A stretch of 23,865 bases of DNA from Thermoactinomyces sp. DSM 45891 (GTDB lineage: Bacteria > Bacillota > Bacilli > Thermoactinomycetales > Thermoactinomycetaceae), in assembly GCF_900119485.1 (NCBI RefSeq), contig NZ_FPJZ01000011.1, positions 55,969 through 79,833 on the forward strand. Reading direction: 5' to 3'. The translations under genes and the position numbers were made by a program. The notes under the pieces were generated by a model. It had not been told where the DNA came from. It worked only from the letters and a program-made list of their open reading frames with translations, and ran no database searches. This document shows positions 1 through 7,629 of the stretch, one piece after another. Each line of letters opens with the position of its first letter. Within the stretch, counting starts at the first letter, position 1.

Positions 1-54
1 CCTCAAGGCGTTACAGGACCTCAAGGCGTTACAGGACCTCAAGGCGTTACAGGG
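1..54 (+). repeat. 18-bp tandem repeat coding GPQGVT
   Basis: Three copies of an 18-bp unit encode the collagen-like hexapeptide PQGVTG. The first two are identical and the third differs at its last base. The array probably continues left of the window. Near-identity at the DNA level suggests recent slippage, so copy number may vary between strains. Confidence 0.85.
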
Positions 55-831
55 CCCCAAGGTTTTATGGGACCTACTGGATCTTTCGCTACAGGTGATT
101 TCTTATTTTTGGTGCAAGGGAATTCAGGAGCTAGCGGAAGTATTTCACTCGGTTTCGGAGATACACTTAACTTTATATCCGATACATTAGAAATTTTGGT
201 AACACCCGGTTCCGCCAATGTGAGAATCGATATTCCGACAGGGTTTGTGGGTGTTACTGGGAATACAGGACCCACTGGACCGACAGGAACTGACGGCGTT
301 ATTGGTGCCACTGGAGCTACAGGATTTACTGGAGCTACAGGATTTACTGGGGCTACAGGATTTACTGGGGCTACAGGATTTACTGGGGCCACTGGACCGA
401 CAGCGCCTATATTACAAAACTTGGCTCGAGTAAGCTGCGGTACCCAGATAATTGACGTACAATCTCCTATTGATTTTAGTATAGTAAATGGACCTTCTAC
501 CATATCCGGGATTTTATTTGATGGTTTCACTGATTTTACTATTATCAGAGAAGGCATATACTTGATGATATATTCTGCAAATATTGATCCAGCTCCGGAT
601 ATAACAACATTTGGTATATCTATAAATGGCAGTCCTTTCGACATTGCTCCCATGTCTATAGGTACGACGGGCGGAGTACTAAGCACCTCTACAGTTCAAC
701 AACTTTCTGTAAACGATGTTATTCAGTTTGGTAATAGATCAGGAGGCATCAGAAGTATTACGAGTGGCAATATTGTTGGGTCTGGTGCTCAGGCAACTAT
801 CCTTCGTGTTGCCGATGGAGGAGCACTCTAG
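1..831 (+). CDS. Collagen-like spore surface protein, 3' part (5' end outside window)
   Basis: The reading frame is open from base 1 to the TAG at 829-831, so the gene starts left of the window. It begins with Gly-X-Y triplets (GPQGVT units), then has a non-collagen module of about 50 residues (TGDFLFLVQGN... to ...PTG, bases 91-240), a second Gly-X-Y block rich in GATGFT, and a C-terminal domain of about 140 residues from ILQNLARVSCG. The tail looks like the compact beta-rich trimerisation domains that end BclA-type exosporium glycoproteins, which is family knowledge and not demonstrated here. Thr-rich collagen triplets are typical glycosylation sites in that family. The gene at 23108 has the same module and is a paralogue. 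A strong hairpin follows at 916. Confidence is high for a collagen-like surface protein and moderate for an exosporium location. Confidence 0.85.
   Translation, partial: PQGVTGPQGVTGPQGVTGPQGFMGPTGSFATGDFLFLVQGNSGASGSISLGFGDTLNFISDTLEILVTPGSANVRIDIPTGFVGVTGNTGPTGPTGTDGVIGATGATGFTGATGFTGATGFTGATGFTGATGPTAPILQNLARVSCGTQIIDVQSPIDFSIVNGPSTISGILFDGFTDFTIIREGIYLMIYSANIDPAPDITTFGISINGSPFDIAPMSIGTTGGVLSTSTVQQLSVNDVIQFGNRSGGIRSITSGNIVGSGAQATILRVADGGAL
313..384 (+). repeat. 18-bp tandem repeat coding GATGFT
   Basis: Four consecutive 18-bp units (ggagctacaggatttact and a one-base variant) encode GATGFT within the second collagen block. A decayed fifth unit runs into GATGPT. The DNA conservation is higher than the protein requires, which points to recent expansion. 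Confidence 0.9.
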
Positions 832-915
832 TTAGAAAAAATGGAACCATCATAAAATGACATTCCCTTGTAGTAAATCGATAACTTTGCTTCATTTGAT
901 AATGAAGATACCTTT

Positions 916-950
916 TTGCCTGATAACTATACGTTATCAGGCAACTTTTA
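916..950 (+). terminator. Rho-independent terminator of the left collagen-like gene
   Basis: A perfect 12-bp stem (916-927 with 933-944) with a 5-nt loop is followed by a short cttttat run. It lies 85 bases after the collagen-like stop codon and just before the convergent minus-strand gene. The T-rich side favours the plus strand. Confidence 0.65.
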
Positions 951-959
951 TGATCTCTA

Positions 960-1583
960 CTACTGAGCAACCCTATCTCTACCTTCTAAATCTTTCGCTG
1001 TCGAGCTGGTGGGCACGTCTTTTTCATCTTTTAACGTTCCAAACACAATATCAAATAGTGGATTGGAGACCCCGTACCAATAGTTCTCATTTTTATAATG
1101 GTGCAATAAGTGCGTCTTTTTTAACCATCTTCCAAATGAGGTTCTAGGTTTAAGCGAGACATGTGCAACGTAATGTTTCCATTCGTAGATCAATAGCATA
1201 GCTGTTAATCCTATCACAAAGGATGCAGTGAGAGTAAGAGAATTCGTGATAAGAAAAGCCGCAGAGGAAAGTACAATGGCAAAAGGAAGGCTATACCAGA
1301 CAGGAAGAAATAATAGTTTCAAGTTAGTAGGTTCGACATGGTGGTCATAGTGAAGACGCTTCAACAGCTTTAAGAAAAAGAGATTATTAGGTGGCTTCAT
1401 ATGAAAAAGAAACCGATGCGTAACATATTCTAAAAAAGCATACAAGCCCATTCCGAGAAAAAGTGAGAGAAAGGTAAAAGCATTTACTCCTTGATACAGG
1501 ACATAGAAACCAAAAGCCACTAAAATGACAAGCATCGCCGTGATATCAAAATGAAAAAAAAATTCTCGATATACCCTCTTCAT
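960..1583 (-). CDS. Fatty acid hydroxylase / sterol desaturase family membrane protein
   Basis: This is a 207-residue integral membrane protein with the histidine clusters of the fatty-acid hydroxylase superfamily: HRFLFH, HYDHH, HYVAH and HLLHH, which would bind a di-iron centre. Hydrophobic stretches occur near residues 12-45 and 95-130. Family members hydroxylate or desaturate lipids or carotenoids; the substrate here is unknown. An upstream in-frame ATG at 1613 has no ribosome binding site. The ATG at 1583 has GGAGG seven bases upstream, so I start there. It stands alone, convergent with the collagen-like gene. Confidence 0.8.
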   Translation of the reverse strand: MKRVYREFFFHFDITAMLVILVAFGFYVLYQGVNAFTFLSLFLGMGLYAFLEYVTHRFLFHMKPPNNLFFLKLLKRLHYDHHVEPTNLKLLFLPVWYSLPFAIVLSSAAFLITNSLTLTASFVIGLTAMLLIYEWKHYVAHVSLKPRTSFGRWLKKTHLLHHYKNENYWYGVSNPLFDIVFGTLKDEKDVPTSSTAKDLEGRDRVAQ

Positions 1584-1613
1584 TAGAATCCCTCCATGAT
1601 TGACCTCAGTCAT

Positions 1614-1932
1614 ATGGCTTCAAGAGATTAACATGTGAATATTTCGACTTAACTTACCAGACACACCCGAAAATGGTGACTTTCATATTCTCTGTAGATC
1701 TTTTGAATCATGAGCCTGAGTTTGGTTCTCCTAAACCCATTATAATACTTGCCTCAGTATAATACATATTTAACTTATTCTCTCTATCCCATCTCCGATA
1801 TATATAGTGGCATCCATCCAGCAATCTAGTTTATATTCATAAAATAAAAATTGCTATATAATAGATGATATTTTCTATATAATATAGAAGAAAGTCCTTT
1901 ACACTATTGAGATTTGAAAGGATGGCACAAAT
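1614..1932. other. Divergent intergenic region before the O-methyltransferase
   Basis: There is no convincing gene in these roughly 320 bases. The region is AT-rich near its right end and should hold promoters for both flanking divergent genes. Two TATAAT hexamers at 1857-1862 and 1878-1883 lie within a 9-bp direct repeat (CTATATAAT, 21 bases apart). Neither has a good -35 hexamer at 17 bases. Confidence 0.5.
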
Positions 1933-2604
1933 ATGATTGATGTCCAAACTAAATGGTCAAAAGTTGACGATTATATTTCAAATCTGCTTGTACAATCGGA
2001 TCCAGTATTAGAAGAAACCTTAGAAGCAAATGAAAGGGCTGGTTTGCCAGCGATCGATGTATCTCCTTGTCAGGGGAAACTCCTTCACCTACTTGCAAAG
2101 CTCCAAGGAGCACAGCACATCTTAGAAATCGGAACCCTTGGCGGGTATAGTACCATATGGCTAGCTCGTGCCTTACCACAAGATGGACGGTTAGTAAGCT
2201 TAGAGCTTGATCCTACTCATGCCCAAGTCGCTCAGGCAAATATTGATCGAGCCGGTCTTACCTCCCGTGTAGAGATTCAAGTGGGGGAAGCGTTAGACTC
2301 TTTAATCAAATTAGCAGAAGAAAGCCCAGTATTTGATATGGTGTTTATTGACGCGGATAAGCCTAACAACCCTAACTACCTGCAATATGCCCTAAAATTT
2401 TCACGCCCCGGAACTCTAATTGTCTGCGATAATGTAGTTCGTGAAGGGGAAGTCATTGACGAAAATAGTAAAGACCCTGGTGTGGAAGGAACTCGCGAAT
2501 TATTCGATATGATTGCCAAGGAATCTCGCTTAACTTCCACAGCCATTCAAACAGTGGGAGGAAAAGGATACGATGGCTTCGCAGTCATTCTCGTCACTGA
2601 GTAA
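1933..2604 (+). CDS. SAM-dependent O-methyltransferase (family 3, catechol-type)
   Basis: A 223-residue soluble protein with the class I methyltransferase fold: motif I LEIGTLGGYST (about residues 64-74), the acidic SLELD that ends the next strand, the metal-binding FIDADK (about 138-143) and CDN (about 165). These metal residues are those of cation-dependent catechol- and caffeoyl-CoA-type O-methyltransferases. Bacillus homologues include YrrM-like proteins of unknown substrate. The ATG at 1933 has AAAGGATGG upstream. It is a single-gene unit closed by a strong hairpin shared with the convergent phosphatase gene. Confidence 0.88.
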   Translation: MIDVQTKWSKVDDYISNLLVQSDPVLEETLEANERAGLPAIDVSPCQGKLLHLLAKLQGAQHILEIGTLGGYSTIWLARALPQDGRLVSLELDPTHAQVAQANIDRAGLTSRVEIQVGEALDSLIKLAEESPVFDMVFIDADKPNNPNYLQYALKFSRPGTLIVCDNVVREGEVIDENSKDPGVEGTRELFDMIAKESRLTSTAIQTVGGKGYDGFAVILVTE

Positions 2605-2630
2605 AGAAGGATTTTCCTCCCAAATATATA

Positions 2631-2680
2631 CAAACCAAACCTCCCTCTTATTCTTCATAGGGAGGTTTGGTTTGTATTCA
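2631..2680. terminator. Bidirectional terminator between two convergent genes
   Basis: A perfect 16-bp inverted repeat (2631-2646 with 2659-2674) and a 12-nt loop lie between the ends of the O-methyltransferase (+) and the phosphatase (-). Each arm is T-rich on its outer 3' side in the relevant orientation, so it can serve both genes. Confidence 0.8.
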
Positions 2681-2696
2681 ATTCCTGGTTCCTAGA

Positions 2697-3533
2697 TTAT
2701 TTGTTGTATTCGAATATGCGCATCGCATCTTTTCGAGCCTTGTCCTTATCAGCATCCGATTTTTTAGAATCATACTGGTACACTGCCGACTCCCAATCTC
2801 CGTACATCGGATTTGGGAAAACAATAAATTTCTCGCCAAACGATGAACGAACATTTTCTACTGCTTGGTTTCGGTCTTTTACATTTTTTTGATCAAATGC
2901 TTGGAAGTCAGATAAATTATCGCCAAAGAATAGGACGATCTCCCGTTCTGCCGTAACTTTCTTTCTCCGTTCGTCTTTTCCTTTTTCATTCTCGCTTTGT
3001 AATAAGACGTGATCTGCATCCGCTTGTGGGATTCCCAAATTCTTCATGTTCTTAATAGTGGCCTCGAGTTGATTCTTCTGTTTACGATTCGATATGTAAT
3101 AAATCGAGACTCCTTTTTCATTCGCGTACTGTAAGAAAGGGACTGCACCAGGTAAAGCTTCTGCTTTGGCTGCTTGAATCCAATCATCCCATTTATACGG
3201 ATATCCTTTCCCCTCTTTTACTGTCATTGCTTGATACGGACTATTATCCAGCACAGTCTCATCCAAATCTAATACAATCGCAGGCTTTTTCTGTGTTTTC
3301 TTTTTCAGAGCTTCATCTAATTTCATCTTCCCAACATTATATCCCTGGTAATAGAGAGCTTTGCTTTCTCCTGCTGTTTGAAACCACACATCCGCCATTA
3401 CCTGTTGTTCGCTCAAAGCAACTTCTTTCGCTTTCTCTTGTTTGACATCTTGTGTTTGTGTTGGAGTTTGACATCCTACTAGGGAAACAATAGAGAACGC
3501 CACTACCATACCTGCTTTCATCATTCGGTTCAT
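2697..3533 (-). CDS. Class C acid phosphatase / 5'-nucleotidase, lipoprotein e(P4) family
   Basis: A 278-residue exported lipoprotein. The signal sequence ends in the lipobox LVGC (Cys21), so it should be anchored on the outer face of the membrane. The HAD-type DDDD signature is present: DLDETVLDN (nucleophile and general acid Asp), the ISNR motif, and GDNLSDF near residue 205. Family enzymes dephosphorylate nucleoside monophosphates and other phosphomonoesters outside the cell so that the nucleoside can be taken up. The length matches the family. The start is the ATG at 3533, preceded by a G-rich GAGGGGCGGG. A good promoter sits in the 82-base gap upstream, so it is probably transcribed separately from yndJ. 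Confidence 0.92.
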   Translation of the reverse strand: MNRMMKAGMVVAFSIVSLVGCQTPTQTQDVKQEKAKEVALSEQQVMADVWFQTAGESKALYYQGYNVGKMKLDEALKKKTQKKPAIVLDLDETVLDNSPYQAMTVKEGKGYPYKWDDWIQAAKAEALPGAVPFLQYANEKGVSIYYISNRKQKNQLEATIKNMKNLGIPQADADHVLLQSENEKGKDERRKKVTAEREIVLFFGDNLSDFQAFDQKNVKDRNQAVENVRSSFGEKFIVFPNPMYGDWESAVYQYDSKKSDADKDKARKDAMRIFEYNK

Positions 3534-3575
3534 TTCTTATCCCGCCCCTCACTACATACTTTTTTATACGTATTT

Positions 3576-3604
3576 ACTATACATCATCTATTTACCTGTG
3601 TAAA
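3576..3604 (-). promoter_or_regulatory. Sigma-A-type promoter of the acid phosphatase gene
   Basis: Read on the minus strand, TTTACA, a 17-base spacer and TATAGT lie in the short gap between yndJ and the phosphatase gene. The hexamers match the housekeeping consensus at 4 or 5 of 6 positions each. Confidence 0.6.
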
Positions 3605-3615
3605 TTTATGGAATA

Positions 3616-5229
3616 TCATTCATCATAGTCACTCTCAATCTCATACTCAACCCGTAAAAAAGGAATCCCAAAAATCCACATTTTATGATGAGCTTCCATT
3701 TTCCCAGGTTCTATCTCCCTTACCCAAAATCGCTCTCGCAAGGGTAGCTTCCACGTAGACTTCTTACCAGCTAGATAAATCCCTGAGTCTGAAGAAGACG
3801 TCGAGGCTTCACTTGTAATTTGTAGATCACTCCCCTTTTGTTTCCACTCAAGAATCCCAATCATCGCGGAACCTGGTAACGGTAGTGATATATTCATATA
3901 GGTCCGTCCCTGGCTTTGGTGGTACGAATACAGTGCTACGAATACAACCTCTTCTCCCACTTTTCTCAGCCAAGCCCGTGGCTTCTCTCGACCATCTAAT
4001 TCTTCTAGAACAGGCGATATACTACCCAACATCTCAATCGGCTTGCGGGAAATGGGCAAATTCAACTGTTGAAATCGCCTACTAAAGAAGTGATAGATGA
4101 AAGCAAATGGAGTAAACCAAGAGTTCCAACGAACCTTGGCCATCAAGCGATAACGCTCCGTGTGCTGGTAAAAGTCCAAAATGGTTGGGGACAGTAGGGA
4201 TGAATCCACATCAGGTGTAAATAGTTTTACATCATCGACGAGCCCCTTCGGTGTCTTTTCATTTAGATCCACTATCTGCTGACAGATTTCCTCGCCAATT
4301 TTCCTTCCACCTCGAATACGACTCATGGGAAAATTCCACCCGGTAAAACGGGATTCTGGAGTATGAGACATCCAGCCCATTAAGCCGAGAAACGCAAAGC
4401 CTACACTATTCGTAACTCCGTGGAAAAAAATCATAAAATCAATCGTAATTCGATAAGCTCCCCAAACATTCCCTAGCGCATAAACGAGAGAAAAGAGAAT
4501 CGAGATTCCTACGGCAGAAAAAGAACTTCGAATCATCCATCTTTGAAAACGATTAGCAAATTTCTCTTGGAAAGAAAGATAAATCAGCCCATAAATTCCA
4601 ACGATATAAAGTACAACAGAGACTAATTCCAGCCACCTGGAAAAGGTAATCCCTAAAGCTACCATGATCGGAGATACAAAGATAACGCCACATACCAATT
4701 TATATAGTATAGATTGAGATTGAATCCTTCTACCAAGTAGACCTGCAAAAATCAAGAGCAAAAACGAAGAATAATGAAAATGAATTCCCGTTAGCCAGCG
4801 AATAATCGGAGAAAACCCGGTCTCCACATTCGCTTCATGAGCAAAATACCAAGCCCCGCCGATCCACAGATACATCATTCCTAAATCGATTGAGCATTCT
4901 TCTAGATATGCAAAGCCACGCCTAAAAAATCGTGTGAGACCATATAATGACACTACGATCGTAAAGCCTAGATAGATTCCTGCCAGCCATGCATCCCATT
5001 TCGTCTGTCCCGTTATATGTAGCATCACAATGGCAAGAAAAGCCGGATATGCTATGTACGGATATACACGTGCAAACCAAGCATCTTTCTCCATGATCAG
5101 ATGCAAAGCAAGCGGGACAAAAATCAATTGAGCAACAGTCAGTAATAAAAAATACCATGAATGTTCTCCAAAACAGACAGCCAAAGAAAACAAAGCAAGA
5201 TGCCAGATCATGTGTTTACTTATCTTCAT
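3616..5229 (-). CDS. yndJ: YndJ-like multi-pass membrane protein
   Basis: A 537-residue protein. About ten hydrophobic segments fill residues 5 to 310, followed by a soluble C-terminal half of about 220 residues. Sequence style, size and gene order match YndJ of Bacillus subtilis, which is uncharacterised. Database names such as 'YndJ family transporter' are not backed by a known substrate, so I do not claim transport. It is the last gene of a yndG-yndH-yndJ operon and overlaps yndH by 14 bases, which indicates translational coupling. The start is the ATG at 5229. Confidence 0.8.
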   Translation of the reverse strand: MKISKHMIWHLALFSLAVCFGEHSWYFLLLTVAQLIFVPLALHLIMEKDAWFARVYPYIAYPAFLAIVMLHITGQTKWDAWLAGIYLGFTIVVSLYGLTRFFRRGFAYLEECSIDLGMMYLWIGGAWYFAHEANVETGFSPIIRWLTGIHFHYSSFLLLIFAGLLGRRIQSQSILYKLVCGVIFVSPIMVALGITFSRWLELVSVVLYIVGIYGLIYLSFQEKFANRFQRWMIRSSFSAVGISILFSLVYALGNVWGAYRITIDFMIFFHGVTNSVGFAFLGLMGWMSHTPESRFTGWNFPMSRIRGGRKIGEEICQQIVDLNEKTPKGLVDDVKLFTPDVDSSLLSPTILDFYQHTERYRLMAKVRWNSWFTPFAFIYHFFSRRFQQLNLPISRKPIEMLGSISPVLEELDGREKPRAWLRKVGEEVVFVALYSYHQSQGRTYMNISLPLPGSAMIGILEWKQKGSDLQITSEASTSSSDSGIYLAGKKSTWKLPLRERFWVREIEPGKMEAHHKMWIFGIPFLRVEYEIESDYDE

Positions 5230-5830
5230 CGATTCGGAACTCTCCTTCGTAAGAAAAAATAACCCCCACCAGAGGATTTCGCACCTCTACCTGAATCGAA
5301 AAAACATCTTTTTCTTCTATGTAGGTTTCTCTGACGTTTGCTATGCCCTGCAACCATTTAGGTAATGGAACCTCCCATTTTCCACATACTAACCTCTGCC
5401 GATCTGACTGTATATGTAAATCTCCATGCATTCCCACACGAAAAATCAACTCAGAATATAAAATACTGGGTTCCCCTAGGTAATCTTTTACGATTTTCCG
5501 ATCCGAATCAAAGCTCATGAGTGCATTAAAATATCTTCGTTTCTCATTAAAATAAAAAATACGTTCCCAATGAATCTGTTGGTCTCCATCCCTTCCGGTC
5601 CTGCATACATTCGCCAGCGTAAAGGGGATATCATTTCCTTGTTCTGGAAACATCAGTTTACACCTTATTCCTAGTCGAAATAGAGGAGAAAGCCACCATT
5701 TTCCTGTTTTGATTTCTCGCATCGTTCCTGATGCATACAATGACCCTTTGGAAATTTCATATCTCTTTTGAAGCATTGGATGGAGAGACTGGAACGCTTC
5801 TTCACCTAACATTTGTCTGTAAATAGACAT
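5216..5830 (-). CDS. yndH: YndH-like DUF4166 domain protein
   Basis: A 204-residue protein that opens with YRQMLGEEAFQSLHP, the start typical of DUF4166. The rest is predicted beta-rich, with no signal peptide and no membrane segment. The function is unknown in the family. The ATG at 5830 is 14 bases after AGGAGG, a long spacing, but there is no better in-frame start. It sits between yndG and yndJ, 5 bases after yndG and overlapping yndJ by 14 bases, so the three products probably act together at the membrane. Confidence 0.8.
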   Translation of the reverse strand: MSIYRQMLGEEAFQSLHPMLQKRYEISKGSLYASGTMREIKTGKWWLSPLFRLGIRCKLMFPEQGNDIPFTLANVCRTGRDGDQQIHWERIFYFNEKRRYFNALMSFDSDRKIVKDYLGEPSILYSELIFRVGMHGDLHIQSDRQRLVCGKWEVPLPKWLQGIANVRETYIEEKDVFSIQVEVRNPLVGVIFSYEGEFRIDEDK

Positions 5831-5835
5831 CTTGG

Positions 5836-6744
5836 TTACCCAGTCCTCCTTCTTTTACAACTACTCGCAGTCGGCACATCATGACTAATCCACAAGCCGA
5901 TGAGTGATAGTACCCATAGACTTAACTGAAACGTAAGTGGACTAAATGGGTGGAGAATATAGCTTGGACTCGCTATGAATAGCTCTAACATAAAAAAAGG
6001 AAATAATAAGACCTGTAATCTAAATAGATTCTTGCGTTTTTTATAAAATATCCAACATAATCCCAGTGAGACTTCCAAAATCCCCAGTGATATCAACAGG
6101 CCTTTAGCCGTCGAAAGATTCATTGGAAAAGCATCCCTCATCATCGAGATTTCTTCTGGATGCATCGCATAGATCTTTGGAATAAGACCATGGAAAATCC
6201 AGACCCCGCTAAACAAGATCGTCATAAGCCAGTAGCTGAAAAACCGAATAAATTGACTGGCTGGACTCTCCCCCTTTTCAATCCATTTCTTTAATACATC
6301 AAAGCTCAGAGCAGTGGCCCATCCTATCATCGGTCTAAAAATAAACCGATCAAACCAACTTCCCAAACGTCCAAAATTGACCTGATAATCATATTGTGTT
6401 AGAAACAAGACGGATTCTGGTTGCGGTTGATACTTCCAATATCCCTTCCCCTCTCGGATAATCGAAATCGCTTGATCTGTACCGAAATGCAAAGAGGAAG
6501 TTCTAGAACCATCTTCTGCATGAAACTCCCCTACACTCCTGCCCCAACCTTCCACCTTCATTCCAAATCCAATATTCGTGCAATATGTAAATTCTTGAGG
6601 TTGACTATCTGCTTGTGGTAAATAAGAAATCGATGAAAATCGAAGGTCCCACTGCTCATGTAAGTAAGGTTCTTGAGTCGCTTTCCAAACTTCTTCGATA
6701 TCAGAATCAATTGATATCTCAACATAAATAGGTGTATTCTTCAC
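5836..6744 (-). CDS. yndG: YndG-like protein: SRPBCC domain fused to a DoxX-like membrane domain
   Basis: About 302 residues. The first 150 resemble an SRPBCC/START-type lipid-binding fold (VEISIDSDIEEVWKATQ...EQWDLRF). From about residue 165 there are four hydrophobic segments of DoxX-like type. This is the first gene of the yndGHJ-like operon. Two GTG starts are possible. The one at 6744 has AGAGGTGA five bases upstream; the one at 6753 lies inside that ribosome binding site, so I prefer 6744. The C-terminus is basic (KRRR). The pairing of a lipid-binding domain with membrane partners suggests a role with a hydrophobic ligand, which is inference only. Confidence 0.78.
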   Translation of the reverse strand: MKNTPIYVEISIDSDIEEVWKATQEPYLHEQWDLRFSSISYLPQADSQPQEFTYCTNIGFGMKVEGWGRSVGEFHAEDGSRTSSLHFGTDQAISIIREGKGYWKYQPQPESVLFLTQYDYQVNFGRLGSWFDRFIFRPMIGWATALSFDVLKKWIEKGESPASQFIRFFSYWLMTILFSGVWIFHGLIPKIYAMHPEEISMMRDAFPMNLSTAKGLLISLGILEVSLGLCWIFYKKRKNLFRLQVLLFPFFMLELFIASPSYILHPFSPLTFQLSLWVLSLIGLWISHDVPTASSCKRRRTG

Positions 6745-6846
6745 TCTCCTCACCTCTTCTGTATCTTATCACATATTGTGAAAATATGAACAATGAATCA
6801 CGAATTGCCCCTTCTAGTCGCTTCTATCCGTATACTCAGCAATAGC

Positions 6847-6896
6847 AGAAGAACCCGGCTTTTCACTGCTAAGAGTGAAAAACCGGGTTCTTCTTT
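6847..6896. terminator. Long hairpin, probable terminator
   Basis: A 21-bp stem with one mismatch (6847-6867 with 6874-6894) and a 6-nt loop lies between the NRPS remnant and yndG. Reading leftwards it could end transcripts from the remnant before the yndG promoter region. It has no clean T-run beyond the arms, so the direction is uncertain. Confidence 0.55.
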
Positions 6897-6981
6897 ACAG
6901 ATTTTCTTTAGATTCCACTAGTGTTCATTAATATTACCCGTCAACCATCTGTGTCTTCGATCGTAGGAACGCTCCAACATG

Positions 6982-7294
6982 TTATGACATACCACTTAGT
7001 TCGATCTCAGACAACGACACCGCTTCCGATCCACTTTCCCGTTTACAGTAAGAGGAAGTGCCTCCATTGAACGAAATGTGCAGGAATCATATATTCAGAT
7101 AATACTTCTTTCAAATATCTAGTTAACTCAGCAATCTGTACTTCTTCATCTACAGCCACATACGCACAAAGAGACGCTTGCCCAGCCTCATCTCGGTGCA
7201 TCATCACATATGATTCTTTTACTCCTTCATGTGTAATCAACTGCCGGACGATCTCCCCCGGCTCTATACAATAACCACGGATTTTCACCTGATC
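6982..7294 (-). pseudogene. NRPS adenylation-domain remnant (C-terminal subdomain)
   Basis: The minus strand reads DQVKIRGYCIEPGEI, the A8 motif region of NRPS adenylation domains, then continues colinearly through EYMIPAHFVQ. Near 7065 the frame breaks. One frame over, EALPLTVNGKVDRK (the A10 region, with the catalytic Lys) follows at 7023-7064. A second one-base shift near 7024 gives AVSLSEIELSGMS and a stop at 6982. A stop codon also lies just upstream of DQ. Both shifts look like loss of one base. No carrier or condensation domain is visible. This is a decayed fragment of a larger gene, left beside the break in sigK. Confidence 0.82.
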
Positions 7295-7482
7295 CTATGT
7301 ATATACCAAGCAAAAGGCTCATTATACACAGAGCTATCAGAGTTTACATGATAGTTAATGTAGATCAGCCCTTCGGATAAAGGATATTCCTTGATAAGAC
7401 GGAGTTGACCATGCTTTAATTGCCTCACGATCAGGATTTTCCTGTCTAGGGACCGCAATTATCAATGCACCACTGTTGTCAT
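7285..7482 (-). other. Unidentified stretch between the sigK fragment and the NRPS remnant
   Basis: About 200 bases with protein-like reading in two minus-strand frames. One frame reads GALIIAVPRQENPDREAIKA from about 7471 and ends near 7365. Another reads LSEGLIYINYHVNSDS to a stop at 7285. Joining them needs a one-base shift near 7381. I cannot name the protein. It is either a second decayed gene or the end of a neighbouring element. Confidence 0.4.
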
Positions 7483-7629
7483 CAATATCTCATTTTCGAT
7501 GCACCGTGCAGCATAAGTCGCTAACTTCGTTCCTTTTCCTACTTGATACGATTCAATTGCTTTAATAAGGCCAATCGTTCCAATGGAGATCAAGTCTTCT
7601 GAGTCTTCACCTGTGTTCTCAAACTTTTT
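7462..7629 (-). CDS. sigK: sigK middle fragment (sigma-K residues 67 to about 116)
   Basis: In the frame that continues the sigK start at 21866, this reads KKFENTGEDSEDLISIG, then TIGLIKAIES, TKLATYAARCIENEILM. This is sigma region 2 of sporulation factors E/K, with core-binding and -10 recognition residues, and it is near-identical to SigK of Bacillus in style. After ILM the homology stops: the frame goes TTVVH and ends at 7462, where SigK should continue with HLR and the linker to region 3. There is no start codon or ribosome binding site of its own; it makes sense only when joined to 21669-21866. The last sigK bases contain AATGA at 7490-7494. The C-terminal part, with regions 3 and 4, is absent from the window. 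Confidence 0.9.
   Translation of the reverse strand, partial: KKFENTGEDSEDLISIGTIGLIKAIESYQVGKGTKLATYAARCIENEILMTTVVH

Noticed and set aside
1..400. Short regular repeats that might suggest a CRISPR array
   Set aside because: They are in-frame 18-bp units encoding Gly-X-Y triplets, without spacers.
39..686. Long minus-strand ORF opposite the collagen-like gene (Pro-Val rich)
   Set aside because: It is the mirror of the repetitive Gly-X-Y codons and has no ribosome binding site or family resemblance.
6783..6798. Perfect GTTCATATT half-site upstream of yndG as an HssR target
   Set aside because: The second TTCAT is 7 bases away, not 11, so the direct-repeat geometry is missing.
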